This document shows, piece after piece, positions 11,000 to 23,100 of a stretch of DNA of 64,000 bases (position 1 is its first letter; every line of letters begins with the position of its first letter). The DNA is from Leptodactylus fallax. Taxonomy: Eukaryota > Chordata > Amphibia > Anura > Leptodactylidae. The notes below the pieces were generated by a model. That model did no database searches, was not told the origin of the DNA, and saw only the letters and a program-made list of their open reading frames with translations. The stretch lies in assembly GCA_947044405.1 (NCBI GenBank), contig CAMRHE010000501.1:922001-986000 (forward strand). The letters are read 5' to 3'. A program made the translations under genes and the position numbers.

Positions 11000-13070
11000 A
11001 CATAATGGGGGGAGTAGTACTGACTGCTAACACTATCATAGGATAGATACACCGCTCAGCACACTGCATAATGGGGGGAGTAGTACTGACTGCTAACACT
11101 ATCATAGGATGGATACACCGCTCAGCATACTGCATAATGGGGGGAGTAGTACTGACTGCTAACACTATCATAGGATTAGATACACCGCTCAGCACACAGT
11201 ATCACACAATAGGATTAGATACACCGCTCAGCACACAGTATCACACAATAGGATTAGATACACCGCTCAGCACACAGTATCACACAATAGGATTAGATAC
11301 ACCGCTCAGCACACTGCATAATGGGGGGAGTAGTACTGACTGCTAACACTATCATAGGATTAGATACACCGCTCAGCACACAGTACCACACAATAGGATT
11401 AGATACACCGCTCAGCACACAGTACCACACAATAGGATTAGATACACCGCTCAGCACACAGTATCACACAATAGGATTAGATACACCGCTCAGCACACAG
11501 TATCACACAATAGGATTAGATACACCGCTCAGCACACAGTATCACACAATAGGATTAGATACACCGCTCAGCACACAGTATCACACAATAGGATTAGATA
11601 CACCGCTCAGCACACAGTATCACACAATAGGATTAGATACACCGCTCAGCACACAGTATCACACAATAGGATTAGATACACCGCTCAGCACACAGTATCA
11701 CACAATAGGATTAGATACACCGCTCAGCACACAGTATCACACAATAGGATTAGATACACCGCTCAGCACACAGTATCACACAATAGGATTAGATACACCG
11801 CTCAGCACACAGTATCACACAATAGGATTAGATACACCGCTCAGCACACAGTATCACACAATAGGATTAGATACACCGCTCAGCACACAGTATCACACAA
11901 TAGGATTAGATACACCGCTCAGCACACAGTATCACACAATAGGATTAGATACACCGCTCAGCACACAGTATCACACAATAGGATTAGATACACCGCTCAG
12001 CACACAGTATCACACAATAGGATTAGATACACCGCTCAGCACACAGTATCACACAATAGGATTAGATACACCGCTCAGCACACAGTACCACACAATAGGA
12101 TGATTCGATACACCGCTCAGCACACAGTACCACACAATAGGATTAGATACACCGCTCAGCACACAGTATCACACATGATAGGATTAGATACACCGCTCAG
12201 CACACAGTATCACACAATAGGATAGATATACCGCTCAGCACACAGTATCACACAATAGGATTAGATACACCGCTCAGCACACAGTATCACACAATAGGAT
12301 TAGATACACCGCTCAGCACACAGTATCACACAATAGGATTAGATACACCGCTCAGCACACTACATAATGGGGGGAGTAGTACTGACTGCTAACACTATCA
12401 TAGGATTAGATACACCGCTCAGCACACAGTACCACACAATAGGATTAGATACACCGCTCAGCACACAGTACCACACAATAGGATTAGATACACCGCTCAG
12501 CACACAGTATCACACAATAGGATTAGATACACCGCTCAGCACACAGTATCACACAATAGGATTAGATACACCGCTCAGCACACAGTATCACACAATAGGA
12601 TTCGATACACCGCTCAGCACACAGTATCACACAATAGGATTAGATACACCGCTCAGCACACAGTATCACACAATAGGATTAGATACACCGCTCAGCACAC
12701 AGTATCACACAATAGGATTCGATACACCGCTCAGCACACAGTATCACACAATAGGATTAGATACACCGCTCAGCACACAGTATCACACGATAGGATAGAT
12801 ATACCGCTCAGCACACAGTATCACACAATAGGATTAGATTCACCGCTCAGCACACAGTATCACACATGATAGGATTAGATACACCGCTCAGCACACAGTA
12901 TCACACAATAGGATTAGATACACCGCTCAGCACACAGTATCACACATGATAGGATTAGATACACCGCTCAGCACACAGTATCACACAATAGGATTCGATA
13001 CACCGCTCAGCACACAGTATCACACAATAGGATTAGATACACCACTCAGCACACAGTATCACACACGACT
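11000..13070 (+). repeat. 39-bp minisatellite with an interspersed 45-bp module
   Basis: About 45 units of AGGATTAGATACACCGCTCA then GCACACAGTATCACACAAT. A second module, CATAATGGGGGGAGTAGTAC then TGACTGCTAACACTATCATA, occurs five times (near 11003, 11069, 11134, 11318 and 12365). The 11318 and 12365 copies begin matching blocks about 1.05 kb apart, a higher-order duplication. Because 39 is divisible by three, one frame (GLDTPLSTQYHTI) stays open; this is an artefact. Confidence 0.95.
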
Positions 13071-13357
13071 TTGGTTAGTTTGAGGCTGTACAGTTCTGTT
13101 TTGCCCCCTCAGGGGCGTCTGGAGTAGTGGGTGACCGGTCAGGGGTGGTCTACAGACAGGAAGACCAATCAGCATGAGTGGCGGAGATACATCACATGGT
13201 CTGACCAGTTGACCTTATACCTGCAGGCAGACACCACACCCGACCCAGGCTCTGTGGGCGAGGACTGTCCGTATATTAGTAAAGTGGGGAGGTCTTCAAA
13301 TACCAGGATCACTTACATATGGGGGAGGAGGGTCTTCAGGGTCACTTTCTCTCTCTA

Positions 13358-14137
13358 CCTGTGCAAAGTGGGCGACCTCTTCCTGGTGTGCAGAGGCAGA
13401 GGCTGCTGGGATCACATATACCGCTGATTTATACACAGTGTATCTCTAGGACTGTGCAGAGTGGGCGGTCTCTTCCGGGTGTGCAGTCAGAGGCAGAGGC
13501 TGCTGGGATCACATATACCGCTGATTTATACACAGTGTATCTCTAGGACTGTGCAGAGTGGGCGGTCTCTTCCGGGTGTGCAGTCAGAGGCAGAGGCTGC
13601 TGGGATCACATATACCGCTGATTTATACACAGTGTATCTCTAGGACTGTGCAGAGTGGGCGGTCTCTTCCGGGTGTGCAGTCAGAGGCAGAGGCTGCTGG
13701 GATCACATATACCGCTGATTTATACACAGTGTATCTCTAGGACTGTGCAGAGTGGGCGGTCTCTTCCGGGTGTGCAGTCAGAGGCAGAGGCTGCTGGGAT
13801 CACATATATCGCTGATTTATACACAGTGTATCTCTAGGACTGTGCAGAGTGGGCGGTCTCTTCCGGGTGTGCAGTCAGAGGCAGAGGCTGCTGGGATCAC
13901 ATATACCGCTGATTTATACACAGTGTATCTCTAGGACTGTGCAGAGTGGGCGGTCTCTTCCGGGTGTGCAGTCAGAGGCAGAGGCTGCTGGGATCACATA
14001 TATCGCTGATTTATACACAGTGTATCTCTAGGACTGTGCAGAGTGGGCGGTCTCTTCCGGGTGTGCAGGCAGAGGCAGAGGCTGCTGGGATCACATACAC
14101 TGTGCATAAATCAGCAGTATATCTCTAGGACTGTGCA
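13358..14137 (+). repeat. 97-bp tandem repeat, last unit partly inverted
   Basis: Eight units of 97 bp contain GACTGTGCAGAGTGGGCGG, TCTTCCGGGTGTGCAGTCAG and CGCTGATTTATACACAGTG. Units are nearly identical, with a T/C variant at ATATATCGCTG versus ATATACCGCTG. In the final unit about 27 bp (14095-14121) are reversed and complemented in place. The array lies in DOCK3 intron 5, upstream of exon 6 and downstream of exon 5 in the transcript. Confidence 0.95.
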
Positions 14138-14335
14138 GTGGGTTTGGAGCTGTGTATCAGAAACCCACCACAATAACCATCTATAGTGAGATTAATTGTC
14201 ACATATGATCCATGTCTGCCCCGGGACGTTCACCACGTATCACATATCGCACACATGCACGGCGAAACATCCCCTTGATCTAGTGAGGTGCGAGTCACAG
14301 TGTACTCCAGGATACACCTGACACTGCCGTATACA

Positions 14336-14512
14336 CACTGTACGCACCGTCCGGCGCCTCTAGGGCTGTACACACCGCCCGGCGCCTCTAGGGCTGTACG
14401 CACCGTCCGGCGCCTCTAGGGCTGTACGCACCGTCCGGCGCCTCTAGGGCTGTACGCACCGCCCGGCGCCTCTAGGGCTGTACGCACCGCTCGGCCCCTC
14501 TAGGTCTATACG
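14336..14512 (+). repeat. 28-bp GC-rich tandem repeat
   Basis: About six units of GTACGCACCGTCCGGCGCCT then CTAGGGCT. They are CpG-rich, lie about 200 bp downstream of the exon 5 donor in the transcript, and vary between CCGTCC and CCGCCC. Confidence 0.93.
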
Positions 14513-14714
14513 GTTTTCTTGCACTTCCATCACTGAACACGTTACTACAGCAACCACTGAATTGCTGTATGGAGGCAGAGGACGTCAGATACGTAACCCC
14601 TTCATTGTCGGAGCCCATGCCCCCCATGTGATTAGCGATACACATCCTCCCCTGCACTGTCAGCATGCTATTTAACTTGTCACGAGCCAGGGAGCTGTCA
14701 GTGTCGGGACTTAC

Positions 14715-14811
14715 CACGTAGAGCTGCTTCCACAAGGAGGCCCATTCCTGCAGCGTGGACGTCACCTCCGTGACAAGCGGGTCTTCCACCGGAGCCACGG
14801 TCTCATACTGC
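14715..14811 (-). CDS. DOCK3: DOCK3 coding exon 5 (linker after the SH3 domain)
   Basis: The 97-nt exon has a CCCCCGCAG acceptor and a strong GTAAGTC donor. One base completes Gly; then it reads [32 protein letters not shown]. This is the start of the helical region that, in DOCK-family proteins, contributes with the SH3 domain to the ELMO interface. The intron to exon 4 is 21.9 kb and consists almost wholly of tandem arrays and an L2 LINE. Confidence 0.95.
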
Positions 14812-15587
14812 CTGCGGGGGAGAAGACACAGTCACATCAGACTAACACTGCAGCGCCCCCTAATATCACATCTACTGCCGGGAGACTGCGCGCTCTGAAC
14901 CTCCCACACAGCTGACAAGACGTAGCTACAGTCAGTGCACGAGCTGCTGCTCAGAGTACTACTCTGGGAATTGTATAACACTTACTGTCAGTCTGTATAA
15001 AACAATCCCACAGGGTGGTAAAATGTGGGGGCGTCCTCACTATAAGGAGGGGCTGCCAGCGCGCCCACCAGACAACCAGGACTGGCTACTATTTTCATGA
15101 CAACTATTTTCCAAAGCAACTAGTTGTCAGGCTCCGCCCCTGAAGTACACAACTGTCAGAGACGCCCAGGCATGAGAGTCAGTGGGAGTGGCCTCATGAC
15201 ACGGTGGGAGTGGCCTCATGGCGTACGTCTATTAGTACGTTTACAGGACACGTCTTCGCCTCCTCTGTCATTAATCGAGTCTGAGGTCGACTTTAACCCA
15301 TTCCCTGCCACATCAATGGCTCAGGTTCCCCCATGCTTTACATTGCAGTTCTGCTCTACTAGGACACATCTATGGTCAAGGACTCCAGGTGGCTGCATTG
15401 TCTATTAGAGGCTATGGCTGCTCCGCCATGCTTTATACTGCAGCTTTGCTTCTTTAGGAACGTCTACACTGACTATGCCCACCCTCCCAGTAAGTGTGCG
15501 CTCTGTGCAGCCGGAATCGCATAAATAGGGCAGAAACCTCGGCAGGAGATACACAGAGGTATCTAATGGGAGCAAATACAGGGCCCA
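14812..15587. other. Intron 4, unique sequence upstream of exon 5
   Basis: About 780 bp with no array, gene or clear element. Two short repeats of GTGGGAGTGGCCTCATG near 15190 are present. Confidence 0.4.
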
Positions 15588-17027
15588 AATATCCTGTATA
15601 CAATCACATATAGCACAGCCTGGTATACAGGGCTGTGGAGTCGGTACGCCAAAGCCCCGACTCCGACTCCTCAATTTCCCCTGACTCCGACTCAGACTCC
15701 GACTCCACCAAAATAGGCACCGACTCCGACTCCACGACTCCGACTCCACAGCCCTGGCACTGCTAAACCTTATAGGTTCACTCAGAACTCAGTCTCATCA
15801 TTATATGAGGAATAGAACAGACCTTTACAGGACATTTCATCATTTTCAACATTTCATCATTTTCCCAAATTCTTATGAAAATATATTCAGCACATACTGC
15901 ATTGTACTACTAACTGTACCAATTTATTATATATTTTGGGAGTCGGAGTCGGTCCATTTTATACCGACTCCGACTCCACCAAAATAGGCACCGACTCCGA
16001 CTCCACGACTCCGACTCCACAGCCCTGCTGGTATATACTATATACAATCACATATCATACACCATAGCACTGCCTGGTATATACTATATACAATCACATA
16101 TAGCACAGCCTGGTATATACTATATACAATCACATATAGCACAGCCTGGTATATACTATATACAATCACATATAGCACAGCCTGGTATATACTATATACA
16201 ATCACATATAGCACTGCCTGGTATATACTATATACAATCACATATAGCACTGCCTGGTATATACTATATACAATCACATATAGCACAGCCTGGTATATAC
16301 TATATACAATCACATATAGCACAGCCTGGTATATACTATATACAATCACATATAGCACTGCCTGGTATATACTATATACAATCACATATAGCACTGCCTG
16401 GTATATACTATATACAATCACATATAGCACAGCCTGGTATATACTATATACAATCACATATAGCACAACCTGGTATATACTATATACAATCACATATAGC
16501 ACAGCCTGGTATATACTATATACAATCACATATAGCACAGCCTGGTATATACTATATACAATCACATATAGCACTGCCTGGTATATACTATATACAATCA
16601 CATATAGCACAGCCTGGTATATACTATATACAATCACATATAGCACAGCCTGGTATATACTATATACAATCACATATAGCACTGCCTGGTATATACTATA
16701 TACAATCACATATAGCACAGCCTGGTATATACTATATACAATCACATATAGCACTGCCTGGTATATACTATATACAATCACATATAGCACTGCCTGGTAT
16801 ATACTATATACAATCACATATAGCACTGCCTGGTATATACTATATACAATCACATATAGCACTGCCTGGTATATACTATATACAATCACATATCATACAC
16901 CATAGCACAGCCTGGTATATACTATATACAATCACATATAGCACAGCCTGGTATATACTATATACAATCACATATAGCACAGCCTGGTATATACTATATA
17001 CAATCACATATAGCACAGCCTGGTATA
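15588..17027 (-). repeat. 36-bp AT-rich minisatellite (interrupted by a MITE at 15628-16027)
   Basis: About 28 units of CCTGGTATATACTATATACA then ATCACATATAGCACAG. They alternate between GCACAG and GCACTG at the end. Two units carry an insertion TCATACACCATAGC. One partial unit lies left of the inserted element (15588-15627), the rest right of it. The 283-codon minus-strand frame (YVIVYSIYQAVL repeats) is an artefact of a 36-bp unit. Confidence 0.95.
15628..16027. mobile_element. Non-autonomous hAT-like element (MITE), 400 bp
   Basis: The terminal inverted repeats CAGGGCTGTGGAGTCGG and CCGACTCCACAGCCCTG are flanked on both sides by the 8-bp direct repeat CTGGTATA (15620-15627 and 16028-16035). 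An 8-bp target duplication is typical of hAT transposons. Many GACTCC repeats lie inside both ends. The right-end segment of about 63 bp (CCAAAATAGGCACCGACTCC onward) occurs twice, at 15693-15756 and 15964-16027. It carries no transposase and sits within a 36-bp array. Confidence 0.85.
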
Positions 17028-17149
17028 TCCAATGTACGACATACCACTAACTATGGTACAGCCTGTTATGCCGACATAGTATACGTGATTGCTCAGTATG
17101 GTAACTGTGACATCACCTGGCATGTTATTTATATATAGTCACATACCAA

Positions 17150-20100
17150 AAGCAATGGCATACCCTGACATATCATGTATATCGTAAGGGATCTCCCATG
17201 GCACAGGCTGGCATACCCTCATATATCATGTATATAGTAAGGGATCTCCCATGGTGGCACAGGCTGGCATACCCTGATATATCATGTATATAGTAAGGGA
17301 TCTCCTATGGTGGCACAGGCTGGCATACCCTGATATATCATGTATATAGTAAGGGATCTCCTATGATGGCACAGGCTGGCATACCCTGATATATCATGTA
17401 TATAGTAAGGGATCTCCTATGATGGCACAGGCTGGCATACCCTGATATATCATGTATATAGTAAGGGATCTCCTATGATGGCACAGGCTGGCATACCCTC
17501 ATATATCATGTATATAGTAAGGGATCTCCTATGGTGGCACAGGCTGGCATACCCTGATATATCATGTATATAGTAAGGGATCTCCTATGGTGGCACAGGC
17601 TGGCATACCCTCATATATCATGTATATAGTAAGGGATCTCCTATGGTGGCACAGGCTGGCATACCCTGATATATCATGTATATAGTAAGGGATCTCCTAT
17701 GGTGGCACAGGCTGGCATACCCTGATATATCATGTATATAGTAAGGTATCTCCCATGGTGGCACAGGCTGGCATACCCTGACATATCATGTATATAGTAA
17801 GGGATCTCCCATAGTGGCACAGGCTGGCATACCCTGATATATCATGTATATAGTAAGGGATCTCCTATGGTGGCACAGGCTGGCATACCCTCATATATCA
17901 TGTATATAGTAAGGTATCTCCCATGGTGGCACAGGCTGGCATACCCTGATATATCATGTATATAGTAAGGGATCTCCCATAGTGGCACAGGCTGGCATAC
18001 CCTGATATATCATGTATATAGTAAGGGATCTCCCATGGTGGCACAGGCTGGCATACCCTCATATATCATGTATATAGTAAGGGATCTCCTATGATGGCAC
18101 AGGCTGGCATACCCTGACATATCATGTATATCGTAAGGGATCTCCCATGGCACAGGCTGGCATACCCTCATATATCATGTATATAGTAAGGGATCTCCCA
18201 TGGTGGCACAGGCTGGCATACCCTGATATATCATGTATATAGTAAGAGATCTCCTATGGTGGCACAGGCTGGCATACCCTCATATATCATGTATATAGTA
18301 AGGGATCTCCCATGGTGGCACAGGCTGGCATACCCTCATATATCATGTATATAGTAAGAGATCTCCCATGGTGGCACAGGCTGGCATACCCTGATATATC
18401 ATGTATATAGTAAGGGATCTCCTATGGTGGCACAGGCTGGCATACCCTGATATATCATGTATATAGTAAGGGATCTCCTATGATGGCACAGGCTGGCATA
18501 CCCTGATATATCATGTATATAGTAAGGGATCTCCTATGATGGCACAGGCTGGCATACCCTCATATATCATGTATATAGTAAGGGATCTCCTATGGTGGCA
18601 CAGGCTGGCATACCCTCATATATCATGTATATAGTAAGGGATCTCCTATGGTGGCACAGGCTGGCATACCCTGATATATCATGTATATAGTAAGGGATCT
18701 CCCATGGTGGCACAGGCTGGCATACCCTGATATATCATGTATATAGTAAGGGATCTCCCATGGTGGCACAGGCTGGCATACCCTGATATATCATGTATAT
18801 AGTAAGGGATCTCCTATGGTGGCACAGGCTGGCATACCCTGATATATCATGTATATAGTAAGGTATCTCCCATGGTGGCACAGGCTGGCATACCCTGATA
18901 TATCATGTATATAGTAAGGGATCTCCCATAGTGGCACAGGCTGGCATACCCTCATATATCATGTATATAGTAAGGGATCTCCCATGGTGGCACAGGCTGG
19001 CATACCCTGATATATCATGTATATAGTAAGGTATCTCCCATGGTGGCACAGGCTGGCATACCCTGATATATCATGTATATAGTAAGGGATCTCCTATGGC
19101 ACAGGCTGGCATACCCTCATATATCATGTATATAGTAAGAGATCTCCCATGGTGGCACAGGCTGGCATACCCTGATATATCATGTATATACTAAGGGATC
19201 TCCTATGGTGGCACAGGCTGGCATACCCTGATATATCATGTATATAGTAAGAGATCTCCTATGGTGGCACAGGCTGGCATACCCTGACATATCATGTATA
19301 TAGTAAGGGATCTCCCATGGCACAGGCTGGCATACCCTGATATATCATGTATATAGTAAGAGATCTCCTATGGTGGCACAGGCTGGCATACCCTGATATA
19401 TCATGTATATAGTAAGGGATCTCCTATGATGGCACAGGCTGGCATACCCTGATATATCATGTATATAGTAAGGGATCTCCCATGGTGGCACAGGCTGGCA
19501 TACCCTCATATATCATGTATATAGTAAGAGATCTCCCATGGTGGCACAGGCTGGCATACCCTGATATATCATGTATATAGTAAGGGATCTCCTATGATGG
19601 CACAGGCTGGCATACCCTGATATATCATGTATATAGTAAGAGATCTCCCATGGTGGCACAGGCTGGCATACCCTGATATATCATGTATATACTAAGGGAT
19701 CGCTTTTGGTGGCACAGGCTGGCATACCCTGATATATCATGTATATAGTAAGAGATCTCCTATGGTGGCACAGGCTGGCATACCCTGATATATCATGTAT
19801 ATAGTAAGGGATCTCCTATGGTGGCACAGGCTGGCATACCCTGATATATCATGTATATAGTAAGGGATCTCCCATGGTGGCACAGGCTGGCATACCCTCA
19901 TATATCATGTATATAGTAAGGGATCTCCTATGGTGGCACAGGCTGGCATACCCTGATATATCATGTATATAGTAAGGGATCTCCTATGATGGCACAGGCT
20001 GGCATACCCTCATATATCATGTATATAGTAAGGGATCTCCTATGGTGGCACAGGCTGGCATACCCTCATATATCATGTATATAGTAAGAGATTTCCTATG

Positions 20101-23100
20101 GTGGCACAGGCTGGCATACCCTGATATATCATGTATATAGTAAGGGATCTCCTATGGTGGCACAGGCTGGCATACCCTCATATATCATGTATATAGTAAG
20201 AGATTTCCTATGGTGGCACAGGCTGGCATACCCTCATATATCATGTATATAGTAAGAGATCTCCTATGGTGGCACAGGCTGGCATACCCTGATATATCAT
20301 GTATATAGTAAGGGATCTCCCATGGTGGCACAGGCTGGCATACCCTGATATATCATGTATATAGTAAGAGATCTCCTATGGTGGCACAGGCTGGCATACC
20401 CTGATATATCATGTATATAGTAAGGGATCTCCCATGGCACAGGCTGGCATACCCTCATATATCATGTATATAGTAAGGGATCTCCCATGGTGGCACAGGC
20501 TGGCATACCCTGATATATCATGTATATAGTAAGAGATCTCCTATGATGGCACAGGCTGGCATACCCTGATATATCATGTATATAGTAAGGTATCTCCTAT
20601 GGTGGCACAGGCTGGCATACCCTGATATATCATGTATATAATAAGGGATCTCCTATGATGGCACAGGCTGGCATACCCTCATATATCATGTATATAGTAA
20701 GGTATCTCCCATGGTGGCACAGGCTGGCATACCCTCATATATCATGTATATAGTAAGGGATCTCCCATGGTGGCACAGGCTGGCATACCCTGATATATCA
20801 TGTATATAGTAAGAGATCTCCTATGGTGGCACAGGCTGGCATACCCTGATATATCATGTATATAGTAAGAGATCTCCTATGATGGCACAGGCTGGCATAC
20901 CCTCATATATCATGTATATAGTAAGGTATCTCCCATGGTGGCACAGGCTGGCATACCCTGATATATCATGTATATAGTAAGGGATCTCCCATGGTGGCAC
21001 AGGCTGGCATACCCTGATATATCATGTATATAGTAAGGGATCTCCCATGGCACAGGCTGGCATACCCTGATATATCATGTATATATTAAGAGATCTCCTA
21101 TGGTGGCACAGGCTGGCATACCCTGATATATCATGTATATAGTAAGGGATCTCCTATGGCACAGGCTGCCATACCCTGATATATCATGTATATAGTAAGG
21201 GATCTCCCATAGTGGCACAGGCTGGCATACCCTGATATATCATGTATATAGTAAGGGATCTCCCATGGTGGCACAGGCTGGCATACCCTGATATATCATG
21301 TATATAGTAAGAGATCTCCCATGGTGGCACAGGCTGGCATACCCTGATATATCATGTATATAGTAAGAGATCTCCCATGGTGGCACAGGCTGGCATACCC
21401 TGATATATCATGTATATAGTAAGGGATCTCCTATGGTGGCACAGGCTGGCATACCCTGATATATCATGTATATAGTAAGGGATCTCCTATGATGGCACAG
21501 GCTGGCATACCCTCATATATCATGTATATAGTAAGAGATCTCCCATGGTGGCACAGGCTGGCATACCCTGATATATCATGTATATAGTAAGAGATCTCCT
21601 ATGGTGGCACAGGCTGGCATACCCTGATATATCATGTATATAGTAAGGGATCTCCCATGGTGGCACAGGCTGGCATACCCTCATATATCATGTATATAGT
21701 AAGGGATCTCCTATGGTGGCACAGGCTGGCATACCCTCATATATCATGTATATAGTAAGAGATCTCCCATGGTGGCACAGGCTGGCATACCCTGATATAT
21801 CATGTATATAGTAAGGGATCTCTCATGGTGGCACAGGCTGGCATACCCTGACATATCATGTATATAGTAAGGGATCTCCCATGGTGGCACAGGCTGGCAT
21901 ACCCTGACATATCATGTATATACTAAGGGATCGCCCATGGTGGCACAGGCTGGCATACCCTGATATATCATGTATATAGTAAGAGATCTCCCATAGTGGC
22001 ACAGTCTGGCATACCCTGATATATCATGTATATAGTAAGGGATCTCCTATGGTGGCACAGGCTGGCATACCCTGATATATCATGTATATAGTAAGGGATC
22101 TCCTATGATGGCACAGGCTGGCATACCCTGACATATCATGTATATAGTAAGGGATCTCCTATGATGGCACAGGCTGGCATACCCTGATATATCATGTATA
22201 TAGTAAGAGATCTCCTATGGTGGCACAGGCTGGCATACCCTCATATATCATGTATATAGTAAGGGATCTCCCATGGTGGCACAGGCTGGCATACCCTGAT
22301 ATATCATGTATATAGTAAGGGATCTCCCATGGTGGCACAGGCTGGCATACCCTGATATATCATGTATATAGTAAGGAATCTCCCATGGCACAGGCTGGCA
22401 TACCCTGATATATCATGTATATAGTAAGGGATCTCCCATGGTGGCACAGGCTGGCATACCCTGATATATCATGTATATAGTAAGGGATCTCCCATGGTGG
22501 CACAGGCTGGCATACCCTGATATATCATGTATATAGTAAGGGATCTCCTATGGTGGCACAGGCTGGCATACCCTCATATATCATGTATATAGTAAGGGAT
22601 CTCCTATGGTGGCACAGGCTGGCATACCCTCATATATCATGTATATAGTAAGAGATCTCCTATGGTGGCACAGGCTGGCATACCCTGATATATCATGTAT
22701 ACAGTAAGGGATCTCCCATGGTGGCACAGGCTGGCATACCCTGATATATCATGTATATAGTAAGAGATCTCCTATGGTGGCACAGGCTGGCATACCCTGA
22801 TATATCATGTATATAGTAAGGGATCTCCCATGGTGGCACAGGCTGGCATACCCTGATATATCATGTATATAGTAAGAGATCTCCCATGGTGGCACAGGCT
22901 GGCATACCCTGATATATCATGTATATAGTAAGAGATCTCCTATGATGGCACAGGCTGGCATACCCTGATATATCATGTATATAGTAAGAGATCTCCTATG
23001 ATGGCACAGGCTGGCATACCCTGATATATCATGTATATAGTAAGGGATCTCCTATGATGGCACAGGCTGGCATACCCTGATATATCATGTATATAGTAAG

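Noticed and set aside
13131..14128. Series of 60-codon plus frames (MGGLFRVCSQRQRLLGSH repeats)
   Set aside because: Each is the same 97-bp repeat unit; none is a gene.
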